Below are positions 1 through 13,700 of a DNA stretch of 64,000 bases, piece after piece. Position 1 is the stretch's first letter. Every line of letters begins with the position of its first letter. Under the pieces are notes generated by a model. The model made no database searches. It had not been told where the DNA came from and saw only the letters and a program-made list of their open reading frames with translations. A program made the position numbers and the translations under genes. Source of the DNA: Pseudomonas viridiflava (GTDB taxonomy: Bacteria; Pseudomonadota; Gammaproteobacteria; Pseudomonadales; Pseudomonadaceae); NCBI RefSeq assembly GCF_900589395.1, contig NZ_UUIS01000092.1, forward strand, positions 1-64,000. Direction: 5' to 3'.

Positions 1-1716
1 GACCACCATGTCCAGGCTGCGCGGCATCGCGATGCCGACCGGCACCTCAGGCCCGACACCGGCCTCGATCAGACGGTGCGCCAGCCGGTTGGCCCGGGCG
101 TTCAATTCGCCGTAGCTCAGGTGCCGGCCCTCGAAGGTCAAGGCCACCGCCTGCGGGGCTCGCCGCACCTGCGCTTCGATCAGCTGGTGCAGGCAGACCG
201 TGCGCGGGTAGTCCACCGCCGTGGCGTTCCAGGCCTGCACGGTACGCTCGCGCTCCTGGCGGCTCAGCAGCGGCAGGTCGGCAATGCGCTGGGCGGGATC
301 GGCGACGATGGCCTGCAACAGGTTGACCCAGTGCTCACCCATGCGCGCGACGGTCGCCGGTTCGAACAGGTCCTGTGCGTAAGTCAGTGAGGCTGTAATG
401 CCGCCGGCGTGCTCGCTGGTGTCCAGGCTCAAGTCAAACTGGGTTGTGGACACTTGCCAGGGCAGGACACTGACCTGCAGCGCCTTGGGCAGAACATGGC
501 CAGGCGCGGCCGTCATTGTCGACTGGTGGTTGAACATGGCTTGAAAAAGCGCCCCCTGACCAAGACTGCGCGTGGGCTGCAATGCCTCCACCAACTGTTC
601 GTAGGGCAGGTCCTGGTGCGCTTGCGCCTGCAAGACATCCTGACTGACCTGATGCACAAACGCCTCGAATGGCATCAAACCGTCTACGTCAGCCTGAAGG
701 ACTTGGGTGTTGACGAAAAAACCCAGCAGCCGCTCGGTCTCGACCCGGTTACGGTTCGCGACCGGCACGCCCACGCGAATGGACGACTGCCCACTGTAGC
801 GATGCAGCAGCACCTGGAACGAAGCCAGCAACAGCATGAACGGCGTCACCCTCTGGGCACGTGCCAGTGTCATCAATGCCTGGCCAAGTGCCGGCGCAAT
901 ATCGAGCGACAATGATTGCCCTCGCAGCCCAGGCGTGGCGGGGCGTGCATGGTCATAGGGGAGTGCCAAAGCCAACGGGTGTGTGCCCAGCTTGTCGAGC
1001 CAGTAATCGAGCAGGCGCTGCTTTTCACCAGCCTCCATCCAGCTACGCTGCCAGATGGCATAGTCCGCATACTGGATCGGCAGCGCAGCCAGCGAGGCCT
1101 CCCGGCCCTGGGTGTAGCCGGCATACAGCTGCATCAGTTCATCGACCATGATCTGCATCGACACGCCATCACAAATGATGTGGTGCTGAACCAGGACCAG
1201 AATGTGCTCGGACATGGACACGCGCACCACCGCCATGCGCAGCAAAGGGTCACACGCCAGGTCAAACGGCGTTTCGATGAATGCGCTGATCAGGCCTTGC
1301 AGGTCGCCGCCTGACGCATTGTCCAGGTGCTGGACTGTGAGCGGCCACTGCTCGGGCGCATGCACCTTCTGCACCGGGCGATCATGGACCTGCACAAACG
1401 AGGTTCGCAGTACGTCATGGCGACGCGCCAATGCATCGAGCGTGCGTTGCAATGCCTGGGCGTCGAGTGTTCCCTGAAGCTTCAGGACCACAGGAATATG
1501 GTACGCGCAACTGCCCGGTTCCAATGCCCAGAGAAACCATTGGCGCTCCTGGGCATACGACAGTGGAAGCTGTGCATACGCCTCCCTGGTTTGCGGAATG
1601 GGCAACTGGGCCAGGCTGGTGCCCCGGGCGGCCAGCGCCTTCAGAAACAGGCTGCGTTTATCCTGGGGCAACTGGATGAAGCGCCGGACCAGATCCTTGT
1701 TTGTCTCAATACTCAT
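1..1716 (-). CDS. Pyoverdine NRPS, 5' part (condensation domain and start of adenylation domain), cut by window edge
   Basis: The first 572 codons of a nonribosomal peptide synthetase are present; the rest lies beyond base 1. The ATG is at 1716-1714, three bases after the TAA of the preceding NRPS, so the two are surely co-transcribed. The N-terminus carries a helical leader (LVRRFIQLPQDKRSLFL) like that of the upstream NRPS. It is followed by a condensation domain with active-site HHIICDG near residue 180, of the type that accepts an L-configured donor. That fits the upstream protein ending in a carrier domain with no epimerase. An adenylation domain begins at about residue 470 and is cut before its specificity pocket. 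Bases 1-380 are almost identical to 7849-8228, inside the Ser-activating third module of the upstream NRPS. Probably the next pyoverdine side-chain synthetase; which named Pvd protein it matches cannot be told here. Confidence 0.93.
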   Translation of the reverse strand, partial: MSIETNKDLVRRFIQLPQDKRSLFLKALAARGTSLAQLPIPQTREAYAQLPLSYAQERQWFLWALEPGSCAYHIPVVLKLQGTLDAQALQRTLDALARRHDVLRTSFVQVHDRPVQKVHAPEQWPLTVQHLDNASGGDLQGLISAFIETPFDLACDPLLRMAVVRVSMSEHILVLVQHHIICDGVSMQIMVDELMQLYAGYTQGREASLAALPIQYADYAIWQRSWMEAGEKQRLLDYWLDKLGTHPLALALPYDHARPATPGLRGQSLSLDIAPALGQALMTLARAQRVTPFMLLLASFQVLLHRYSGQSSIRVGVPVANRNRVETERLLGFFVNTQVLQADVDGLMPFEAFVHQVSQDVLQAQAHQDLPYEQLVEALQPTRSLGQGALFQAMFNHQSTMTAAPGHVLPKALQVSVLPWQVSTTQFDLSLDTSEHAGGITASLTYAQDLFEPATVARMGEHWVNLLQAIVADPAQRIADLPLLSRQERERTVQAWNATAVDYPRTVCLHQLIEAQVRRAPQAVALTFEGRHLSYGELNARANRLAHRLIEAGVGPEVPVGIAMPRSLDMVV

Positions 1717-1719
1717 GGC

Positions 1720-4700
1720 TTACGCCTCCTCCAGCTGAGTGAGGATGTCGCTGAGGGAGTCAGCCTCCTCATCGTTGTGGTACATGCCTTGCTGCACGAT
1801 GGCGGCGTACTCTTTCAGTGTGGCCGCCTGGAACAACGAAGCGATCGCAATCTGCCCGCCCAGCTCCAGTTGCAAGCGTGCGGTGACTTGAGTGGCCAAC
1901 AACGAATGGCCGCCCAGCTCGAAAAAGTTATCGTGCACGCCGATGGACTCCAGCTTCAATGTCTGCGCCCAGACCCCGGCGATCTGTTGCTCAAGCGCGC
2001 TCAGGGGCTCGTCGTCCTGCTTGCGCAGCAAGGTCCGATCGGGTGCCGGCAAGGCATTGCGATCCAGCTTGCCACCCGGCGTCAGCGGCCATTGCTCCAG
2101 GCACACCCAGTGGCTGGGCACCATATGGGCAGGCAGCTTCAGGCGCAGGGCGGCTTTCAAGGCCGCGCACAGTAAAACCGGCTCCTGCCGGGCAGCCGGT
2201 ACTACATACGCCACCAGCTGCTTGCCCAGGGCCTCGATTTCGCGCGCGATCACGACGGCATCCTGCACACCGTCCTGCTCCATGAGGCAGGCCAGGACCT
2301 CGCCCAACTCGATCCGGAAGCCGCGGATCTTCACCTGGCTGTCCAGGCGGCCAAGGTACTCCATAGCAGCGGCGTCCTTGCGCACAAGGTCAGCCGTACG
2401 GTAAAGCCGTCCGCCGTCGCTATAGGGATCAGGTACGAAACGCTCGGCGGTCAAGGCCGCTCGATTGAGGTAACCGCGCGCCAGGCCCGCCCCCCCGATG
2501 AACAGCTCGCCGGCAATACCCTGGGGGTTAAGGCTAAGGTCTTCGGCCAGGACATAGGCCTGGCGCGCACCGACACAACGACCAATCGGTGCATAGGCGC
2601 CCGGACAGCTGTCGGCAGGTCCGGTCTTCCAGACCAGAGGCGTGACCACCGCTTCGGTGGGGCCATAACCGTTGATCATCAAGGGCGACCTGAGGGCTGC
2701 CTGGATTTTTGCAAAACCGGCCTTGGGCATGGCATCACCGCCATAGCTGTACAGCCTCACCGCAGGCGGATTGCCGACCTGCTCGGCATACTCGGCCAGT
2801 TGCTGCAGGTACAGCGGCGCAAATCCGGCCATGGTCACACCGTGGCGACGAATCTCTTCATAGGTGCGCTGGGGTGTCCACAGGTCATCCCCGCGCAACA
2901 ACAGACTGCCGCCGGTAATAAGCGTGGTCAGCCAGCGCTCATGCCCGCCGTCAAATGCAAACGACAGGAAATGCAACTCACGGTCGGCCGCACTCATTTC
3001 GTACCAATCACCGGTTGCCAGGCAATGCATGGCAATGGCGCCGTGCTCCACGGCCACACCCTTGGGTAATCCGGTGGATCCGGAGGTGTAGATCACATAC
3101 GCCAGGTTGCCCGGCGAAAGCGTCACGTGCGGATCATCGTGGCAGGCTTTTTCCTGCTCCTGCTCCAGCAACAAGACACGCACGTTCGATGAGCGTGGCA
3201 GCCGGTCCAGCAACACGCCCTCTGTCACCAGCAGGGTGACACCGCTGTCGTGAATCATGTGGGCCAGGCGATCAGAGGGGTAGTGCGGATCCAGCGGCAC
3301 ATAGGCCCCCCCGGCCTTGAGAATGGCCAGCAACCCCACCATCATCTCCAGGCCCCGGCGAGCAGCGATTGCGACCCGCACCTCAGGGCCGACACCCTGA
3401 TCGATCAGTCGGTGTGCCAGGGCATTGGCGCGTGCGTTCAAGGCGCCATAGCTCAACGATTGGTGTTCGAACAGCAATGCCACGGCATCCGGGTCATGCC
3501 GCACGCGGGCCTCGATCAACTCGACCAGCGTGTGGCTGGTCGGGTAGGTGGAGGCTGGTCGGTTCCAGTTGTCCACCAGCGACTGCTGCTGACTGGCATC
3601 AAGCAGGCTCAATGTGCCCAGGGTGGCCTGTGCATCACCGGCCATGTTCTCCAGCAACCTGATCATGTGCTCACTGAGCTGGCCGATCGTCGTGGCGTCG
3701 AAAGCCTCGCAGGCATAGCCATAGGTAAACGACAGGCACGTTTCAAGCGTCAACGCGAGCGTGAGCGGGTAGTTGGTTCGTTCGCACGTGTCGACCCCGC
3801 TGAACGCCAGGCCTTCAGGTGCACCGCGTTGCAGAACCGTGGAAACCGGAAAGTTTTCGAACACCAGCAGGGTGTCAAACAATGCATCCCCACCCAGCCC
3901 GGCCCAACGCTGCACGTCATAAAGCGGTGTATGTTCCTGTTCGCGCAGGGCCAGGTTCTGGTCCTGCACGGCCTGCATCCACTCGCCCACACTCATGTGA
4001 GGCTGGGGCCTGGCAATCACGGCCAGGGTGTTGATGAATAACCCTATCTGCTGTTCGACCCCCTCGATGCCGGCTGGCCGCCCTGACACCGTCGCCCCGA
4101 ATGCCACGGTTTCCTGGCCGGTATAACGCTGCAACAGGATCAGCCATGCGGCCTGGACCAGAGTGTTGACCGTCACCTTGCGGGCTCGCGCAAATGCTTT
4201 CAGGTGCTCGGTACGGGCTTGATCCAGCACGTGCACATGGTTGCGATGGCCGCCGGCCTCAATGGCGGTCGGCTTGATGGCCTGGGTCAGCCGCGTGGGC
4301 TGCTGGAGATCCTTCAGTTGCGCCCTCCAGAACGCTTCGCTGACGGCCTTGTCCTGACGCTGAAGCCAGCTGATGTGGTCACGGTAGCGGCCTGCCGGTG
4401 TTGGCACGGGTTGCCCGGCGTAATGTTGCAGGACTTCGCCAAGCAATTGCGAAGCGCTCCAGCCATCCATGAGGATATGGTGGTAGGTGTAGACCAGTTC
4501 ATGCTCGTCGTCGGCATGCTGTACCAGCGTCAGGCGCAACAGCGGGGCCTGGGCCAGGTCAAAACCGTGCTGGCGATCCTGGAGCAGCAGCGCTTGCAAG
4601 GCCTGTTCGCGGTGTGGGTCATCACGCCAGTCCAGGCAACTGAATGGCAGCACTACGGATCGATGAACGATCTGGACAGGCTGCTCGAAGGCGCCGTCCC

Positions 4701-7700
4701 AGACAAAACTGCTACGCAGACTCTCGTGCGCCGCCAGCACCGACTGCCACGCGCCACGGAAGCGCTCGACGTCCAGGCCGCTGATCCGCACCCGTGTCTG
4801 ATTCAGGTATGAAGCTTCATCCTGCTCATACAGGGTATGAAACAGCATGCCCTCTTGCATGGGTGACAATGGATAAATGTCTTCGATCAACGACGCAGCA
4901 ACAGGCAGTCGATCAAGCTGCTCCTGATCCAGGTGGGCCAGCGGGAAATCCGAGGGTGTCACACCACCGTGCCGGGCCTGGCAACAATGCTCGATCAGCG
5001 CTTGCAGCTGACTGGCATAGTCATCGGCCAACCGGCCAATCACCGCCTCGTCGAAGACCCGAGGGCTGAAAGTCCAGCTCAGGCTCAACTGACCGTTATA
5101 GACCTGGCCATTGATACACAGCCAATTGGGCAACTCGGCGTCGGGGCTCTGCTCGCTGCCGGCATGTTCGGCGGCCGGGATAAAGGCGCCCTGGCGATCG
5201 TTCAATGGGTCCAGCTGCCCCAGGTAATTGAAGGTGATGCGCGGCACCGGCAATGCACTCAACCGGCGCTGTGCGTCTTCATTGCCCAGATGACGCAGCA
5301 CGCCAAAGCCCATGCCGTTGTCCGGCACTGCGCGCAACTGCTCCTTGATCGTCTTGATCGAGCGTCCCATCTCTGTATCAGGCGTCAGCCTGACGGGGAA
5401 CAGGCTGGTGAACCAGCCGACGGTACGCGTCAGTTCCAACTCATCGAACAGGTCTTCACGACCATGGCCCTCAAGCTGCACCAAGGCACTGCTGTGCCCG
5501 GTCCACCGGGTGAGCACGCGCGCCAGTGCTGTCAGCAACAGATCGTTGATCCGAGTGCGGTAGGCCGCCGGAGCCTGCTGCAAGAGTTGATGAGTAGCGT
5601 CACGACTCAGGCGCGTCACGGCACTGATCGCCTCACTGTTCAGGCCAGGTCCCTGGGGGCCTGATGCCGGCAACGCCACCGGCTGATCGGCCAGCAATGC
5701 CTCCCAGAAGGGTACCTGAGCCTGCAGGGCCGGCTGGGTTGCCTGGTCACTGAGGTGTTGCGCACAGGCTTTCAAGGAACGGGTCTTGGCTGGCAATGCG
5801 ACTGGCCGTCCAGCCTTGGCCTGCTCGTAAGCGGTGTGGATATCTTCCAGCAGGATCCGCCATGACAGGCCGTCGACCACCAGGTGGTGAATGACCAGCA
5901 ACAAGCGCTGCCCCTCACCTTGCAGGTCAATCAGGGCCGCACGCATCAGCGGCCCCTTGCGCAGGTCCAGGCTGCGCTGGACCTGCTCGACCAATCGGGT
6001 AAACGCTTGGCCGGGCTTTACCGTGGCCTGCCAAAGCACAGGGTGTTCCTGCCAGGCCTGGTTCTGTTCGGCCAGCGAATGGTGGTCCGCATAAAGACCC
6101 TCTTCAGACACAAACGACAGTCGCAGCGCATCATGATGGGTGACCAGGGCACGCAAGGCCTGTTCCAGTGCACCGATATGAACACTGTCCATCGGCTGCA
6201 GCAGGACAGACTGGTTCCAGTGGTGGTTATCGGCGATGCCGGCCTGCAGGAACCAGCGCTGAAAGGGCAAGAGCGAGGTACGCCCCTGCACTTCGTCTTG
6301 CTCGACCACCCCAGGTTGCACGGTCTGCGCCACGCGTGCCAACTGGCTTACCGTCTGGCGCTGGAAGAGCGCCTTGGGCGTAAAGTAAACCCCTGCCTGG
6401 CGGGCCCGGTTGACCACGAGTATCGAGCTGATCGAGTCGCCACCCAGTTCAAAGAAATTGTCATTGGACCCGACCTGCTCCACGCCCAGCACCTCGGCCC
6501 AGATCGATGCAATGCGACCCTCAAGTTCGCCTTGCGGCGCCTGATAGCCGGTTGATGAATCTGCCGCCAAGGCCAGCAACGCCTTGCGATCCAGCTTGCC
6601 ATTGCTCGTTAGCGGCATCGCCTGCACGGCGATCCAGCGATTGGGGACCATATAACCGGGCAAGAGCGTGCCCAAGGCGTCATCCAGCCTTGCGCGCCAG
6701 CCCGGCGCCTGGTCAGCGCAGGTCACATAGCCGATGAGTGTTTTGTGCTCATGCACCAGTACCACCGCCTCACGCACACCGGGGCACTCCAGCAAGCGGG
6801 CCTCGATCTCGCCCGGTTCGATGCGCAAGCCGCGCAGCTTCACCTGGTGATCAAGCCGGCCGCCATACTCGATCACGCCATCCTGGCGCTGGCTCGCCAG
6901 GTCGCCGGTGCGGTACATCCGCTCGCCACTCACATACGGATTGGGCACGAAGCGCTCGGCCGTCAACCCGGCACGTCCGGCATAGCCGCGCGCCAGGCCC
7001 ACACCCTGTAAATACAGCTCGGCCTGCACACCCGTCACCACCGGCTCCAGCCCCGCATCCAGCAACTGGCAACCCATGTTGTCGATCGGCCTGCCGATCG
7101 GCACCGCATCGCGACCCTCCTCCACGCACTGCCAGTGCGTCACGTCAATGGCCGCCTCGGTCGGGCCATACAGGTTGTACAGCCCCACCCAGGGCAGGCG
7201 CGCAAACACCTGGCGCTGCGCCTGCACCGGCAGGGCTTCCCCGCTGCACACGATGCGCCTGAGGCTGCGACACCGCTCAAGCCCCTCGCCCTGCAAAAAC
7301 GCTTGCAGCATCGAGGGCACGAAGTGCAGCGTGGTCACCCCTTGCGACTCGATCAGGTCCACCAGCGCGCGCGGTTCGCGGTGAGCACCCGGGGCGGCAA
7401 TGACCAGGCGACTGCCGGTCATCAGCGGCCAGAAAAACTCCCACACCGAGACATCGAAGCTGAAAGGGGTTTTCTGCATCACCGCATCACTGGCGTCCAG
7501 CCCATAGGCCGACTGCATCCAGAGCAATCGGTTGACCAGCCCCTGGTGCTGGTTGCCGACCCCCTTGGGCCGGCCGGTGGAACCGGAGGTGTAGATCACA
7601 TAGGCCAGGCTGGACGCACTCATGTCCACCGCGGGGTCCGCTTCGCTGTAGCCGGCCAGCCAACCGGCCTCCGCGTCAAGCGCCAGCACCTCGACACCGG

Positions 7701-10700
7701 CCAGCGACGGCAGGTGCTCCAGCACCGCCCGTGTTCCCAGCAACAATTGCATGCCGCTGTCCTGGATCATGTAGCCCAGGCGCTCTGGTGGGTACTCCGG
7801 GTCCAGCGGCACGTAGGCACCGCCGGCCTTGAGGATCGCCAGCATCCCGACCACCATGTCCAGGCTGCGCGGCATCGCGATGCCGACCGGCACCTCAGGC
7901 CCGACACCGGCCTCGATCAGACGGTGCGCCAGCCGGTTGGCCCGGGCGTTCAATTCGCCGTAGCTCAGGTGCCGGCCCTCGAAGGTCAAGGCCACCGCCT
8001 GCGGGGCTCGCCGCACCTGCGCTTCGATCAGCTGGTGCAGGCAGACCGTGCGCGGGTAGTCCACCGCCGTGGCGTTCCAGGCCTGCAGGGTACGCTCGCG
8101 CTCCTGGCGGCTCAGCAGCGGCAGGTCGGCAATGCGCTGAGCGGGGTCGGCGACGATGGCCTGCAGCAGGTTGACCCAGTGCTCACCCATGCGCGCGACG
8201 GTCGCCGGCTCGAACAGGTCCTGTGCGTAGATCAAGCTTGCTGACAGTCCGGTGGACGACTCGAAGACGTCGAGCGTCAGGTCGAACTGCGTGGTCGTGG
8301 ACGTGATAGCCAGTGGCTCGATCGTGACACCGGGCATCGCCCCCTGCGCGATGCCCTTACCGGCAGCCACCTGATGATTGAACATGACCTGGAAAAGCGG
8401 GTTGTGGCCCAGGCTGCGCTCAGGCTGCAGTGCTTCAACCAACTGCTCGAACGGCAAGTCCTGATAGGCCTGGGCCTGCAGGGCATCGTGCCTGACGTGC
8501 TGCAGGAACGCGTTGAACGGTGCCAGGCTGTCCACCTCGCTCCTGAGCACCTGGGTATTGACGAAAAAGCCGATCAACCGCTCTGTTTCGGCCCGATTGC
8601 GATGCGTGACAGGCACGCCTACACGGATATCCGACTGCCCGCTGTAACGGTGCAACAGGACCTGGAACGAGGCCAGCAGCAGCATGAACACTGTGACGCC
8701 CTGGCGGCGTGCCAGCTGCATCAATTGCAGGCTCAGTTCAGTCGATACATCGAGACCAAGGCGTGCACCACGGTGACTGAACACCAGCCCACGGGGTTTG
8801 TCCCAGGGCAGCAGCAGCATGGGTTGCTCGCCACCCAGCCGCGCCAGCCAGTAGTCCAGCTGGCGCTGGCGCTCACCCGCGTCCATCCGGTTGCGTTGCC
8901 AGGCGGCATAGTCCGCATACTGGATCGGCAAAGGCGCCAGCGATACCGGCAGGCCTTGGCAATGGCCAGCATACAGCTGCACCAGATCATCGATCATGAT
9001 CTGCATCGAAACGCCATCGCAGGTAATGTGGTGCTGGACAATGACCAGTACATGCTCCTGTACCGACAGCCGGACAAGCATCACCCGTAGCAAGGGGCCA
9101 GAGCGCAGGTCGAACCCTTGGCTCAACTCGCTATCGATGAGCGCCTGTACCGTCTCATCGAAAACGCCCAGGCGGTCTTGTCGGGACATCGTGAAGGTGG
9201 GGAAGGACAGGATTTTCTGGACCACCTGGCCGTTTTCACGCTCAAACACTGTGCGCAGGGTTTCATGGCGCATGACCAGGTCGGCGAAGCTCCTTTGCAG
9301 CGCCAGAACATCAAGCGCGCCGTTCAAGCGCATGACGGACGAAACGTTGTAGGCACAGCTGTCAGGTGCCAGCTCCCAGAGGAACCATTGTCTTTGCTGG
9401 GCGTAGGACACCGCGAGTGATGTGTGGCGTTCGACGGGCTGGATCGCCGGGCCGGCTGGCGAATCCATCCTGTCCAGGGCTTTCACAAAATCGGCCAGCA
9501 CAGGCCGCTCGAACAACGTGCGCAGGGGCACCTCGACGCCCAAAGCCTGGCGTACCCGGGCCAGAAGTGTCATCGCCGACAGCGAGTGGCCACCCAGTTC
9601 GAAGAAATTGTCATCCAGCCCCACGTGCGCGACATCGAGCACCTCGGCCCAGAGCGCCGCCATGCGCCGATCGGCTTCCTGCACCGGGACCTGGCAGCCC
9701 TTTGCCGCTGTGGCCCCCTGCAACCCTCGCAATGCAGAAAGATCAAGCTTGCCGCTGGGCAATGTGGCAAGCCGCTCAAGGACCACGTAGCGCGCCGGGC
9801 GCATATAGGCCGGCAGGCAGGCTTGCAGGCGACTGGCATGCGATTCGATCCAGGCCTGCTCCTGGTCGTTACCTTGTCCCGTCTGGTCAGGCACCAGGTA
9901 AGCCACCAGCTTGGCCTCGCCGGCCTCACCCACCACCAGCACCGCCGCTTCGCGCACCGATGGGTCTTCCAATAACCTGCGCTCGATTTCTCCAGGCTCG
10001 ATCCGCCGGCCGCGAATGCTGACCTGCTGGTCAATGCGCCCGATGAAATCAAGCCTGCCATCGGGCAACACGCGCGCGGCATCACCGGTTCTGTAGACAC
10101 GCTCGCCGGCACCACCGAAGGGATCAGGGACGAACCGTTGTGCCGTCAGGGCCGGTTGTCCCAGGTAACCGCGCGCAAGCCCCGCCCCTGCCAGGACGAT
10201 CTCTGCACACGCATGGGCAACGGCAAGCCCTGCCTGGCAATCGAGCGCGTAGACCTGACGCCGGCCGACCGGCTGACCCAGCGGCGCCTGCGAGGCGGAT
10301 GGCTCCAATGGACGCTCGACACAACCGATCAAAGGGCTGACAACCCCTTCGGTAGGCCCGTAGGCGTTGAACCACTGCCGGGCCTGGATGGCGCAACGAG
10401 CATCCAGCAGGTCCAGGCGCCAGGCTTCGCCGCCCAGGATTGCAACGCGCACAGCCACCGCTTCGTGCGGCTGCGCGGCTACGTTGATATGCGCCAGGTA
10501 GGCCGGCGGGATGTCGATGACACTGACCGCGTGGCGCTCGATTTCGGACCTGAATCTCGGCCAGTCCCATTCGGCGATGTCCGCCAGCAACACCCGGGCG
10601 CCCCTGACCAGCGGCACGAAAAGCTGTTCGACGGCCGCATCGAAACTGATAGAGGCGCAATTGAGGTAGCAATCGCGCGCCTCTACCCGGTAGATGTCCG

Positions 10701-13700
10701 CTGCCGCCAGGCAATGCATCGCGATCGCCTCATGAGCCACCTCGACGCCTTTGGGGCGGCCTGTGGAGCCGGAGGTATAGATCACATAGGCCAGGCTGGC
10801 CGGTGCCAGGGCCAGGCACGGGTTGCCACGCCAATCCTCGGCCAACGCTGCCGGGTCCAGCCTCATGATCGTGGTGCCTGGCAAGTCTGGCAGGCGCGCC
10901 TGCAAGGCCGGCTCGACCAGAATCAGCCCAAGCTGGCTATCCTGGATCATGTAGTGCAAACGCTGTGCGGGGTATTCAGGGTCCAGGGGAACATAGCCTG
11001 CCCCGGCCTTGAGAATCGCCAGCAGGCCGACGACCATGTCCAGGCCACGCCGGGCAACGATGCCCACTCGGGCCTCAGGCCGCACACCTTGCTCGATCAG
11101 GCGGTGCGCCAGGGCATTGGCCCGGCGGTTCAAGGCTGCGTAGCTCAGGCGCTCATCGCCTTGCACAAGTGCAATGGCCTCGGGCTGGCGGGCCGCCTGC
11201 AGTTCGAACAACTGCACCAGGTTCAACGGCTCGAGGCCGGGTGCATCCGGCGCCATGGGCTGGGGCAGCCGAGGCTGCCGGGGCGCGGCATCGAGCACGC
11301 CCAGGTTTCCGAGCGCGCGTTGCGGGGCCTCGCAAAGCTGCATCAGCACCGTCAGGACGTGCTCGCTCACTTGCACGACCGTGGCCTTGTCGAAGACATC
11401 CTGCGCATAACTGAAGGCAAACGAGAGGGCTTCGTCCAGCGTCACCGCTATCGTCAGCGCATAGTTGGTCTGTTCATGGTTATAAACCTGACCGAATACC
11501 AGGCCTGGGGGGGCACCCTTCTGGAGCGCCTCGGAAACCGGATAGTTTTCAAACACGATCAGGCTGTCGAACAACCCCTCGCCCCCCAGGCCAGCCCAGC
11601 GCTGGATCTCGGACAAGGGGGTATGCTCATGCTCGCGCAGCTCCAGGTTATGCGCCTGCAAGGCTTGTAGCCACTGATCGGCCCTGAGTTCAGGGCTGGG
11701 CATGGCAATGACCGGCAGCGTATTGATAAACAGCCCCACCTGCTCCTCGATCCCGGGCAACTGGGCAGGGCGTCCTGATACGGTGGCCCCGAACACCACC
11801 GTCTGCTGCCCGGTATAACGCTGCAAGAGCAGCGCCCAGGCCCCTTGCACAAGCGTGTTGACCGTGACGTTGATCGATTGGGCAAAGCGCTTGAGGCGTT
11901 CGGTCTGCAAGGGCTCCAGGCGTCGACTGTGTTCCGCCTGCCCCGACATGCCAGACCTGGCGAGGCCGGTGGCCGAGGCGAGCCTGGTCGCGCCTTCCAG
12001 CCGCGCCAGCTGCTTTTTCCAGAACACTTCACGGGTCGATGAATCCTGGCGCTGCAACCAGGCAATGTAATCACGGTAGTGTCCGCTCTTACCCGCAGGG
12101 GCGTGCCCGGCATACCGCTGCAACACCTCTCCCAGCACCCGGGCCCCACTCCAGCCGTCCATCAGAAGGTGGTGATGGGTGTAAATCAGGTGATGACAGT
12201 CGACTGTCTTGCGCACCAGTACCAGGCGCAAGAGCGGTGCTGCGACGAGGTCAAACCCCTGACGGCGTTCATCCATGGCCAGCTGCTGCAACTCCTCATC
12301 CAGCGACGGATGATCGCTGCAGTCATAAAGCCTCACTGGCAGGCTCACCGAGCGGTGCACCACCTGGACAGGCGCTTCAAGATCGCCCTGCCAGACAAAA
12401 CCGGTGCGCAAGACTTCATGTTCCTCCAGCACCCTTTGCCAGGCATGCCTGAAGCGCTCGACATCCAGACCCGTCACATCGACCCGCATCTGATTGACGT
12501 AATCACCTGCCTCATGCTGATAGAGGCTGTGAAACAACATCCCGTGCTGCATCGGCGACAAGCCATAGATGTCCTCGATCTGCGCCGTGGCAACCGGCAA
12601 TGCGTCCAGGGACGCCTGGGTCAGTGTTGCCAAGGGAAAATCGGAAGGCGTTACCCCCAACGAGTCCTGATTGCCACAATGCTCGATCAAGTCCTTGAGC
12701 GCCTGGGCATACTCATCAGCCAGACGCTGGACTGTCGCGTGCTCAAAGACTTCGCGGCTGTAGGTCCAGGTCAGTTCCAATGCCCCGCCGTAAACCTGAC
12801 CGTTGATACTGAGCAAGCTGCCAAGGGGGGCTTCTTCGCTCTGCCCCTGGCCACTTCCCTCGGGCGCCGGTGCAAAAATGCCCTGTTGCCCATCAAAGCT
12901 CTGATCGAACTGCCCAAGGTAGTTGAAGACAATCTGCCCCTCGGGCAATGCATTGAGAACTGACTGCGCATGCTCAGGCCCCAGGTACCGCAACACAACG
13001 TAGCCAAGGCCTTTATCAGGCACGGCCCGCAACTGTTCCTTGATGCGCATGATGGACGCTGAAATCTCTGCCTGTGGCGATAACTTCACAGGAAACAGCG
13101 TGGTAAACCAGCCGACCGTACGGGTCACGTCAACGCGCTCGAACAGCTCTTCCCGGCCGTGGCCTTCAAGCCTGATCAACGCCGAAGGCTGGCACGTCCA
13201 GCGGCAGATCACACCTGCCAGCGCCGTGAGCAACAGGTCGTTGATCTGAGTACGGTAAGCACGGCCTGTGTCCTGCAGGAGTCGACGCGTCCACTCACTG
13301 TCCAGGTAGGTGGTAGCCACCGCACTGTGTTTTTGCTGCCGGCCGCCCCCTTCATGATCGCAGGGCAACTGATCAGAGACGTCTTGCAACTGGCCTTGCC
13401 AATAGGCCAGTTCTTGCTGGAAGGCGCTGTCGCGGGCGCGGTCATGCAAGTGCTGCGTCCAGACCTTGAATGAAGAGGTCTTGTCCGAAAGCTTGAGGTC
13501 ATTTCCGGCCAACAGCGCCTGGTAAGCCTGTTGCAGATCTTCAAGCAGGACACGCCAGGACACCCCGTCGACCGCAAGGTGGTGGATTACCAGCAGCAAG
13601 CGCTGCTCACCGTCAGGCAATGAGACGTAGACCGCACGCAGCAAACAGGCTTGCTGCAGGTTCAGGCTGCGCTGCGCCTGGTCAGACAACGCCTGGAGTG

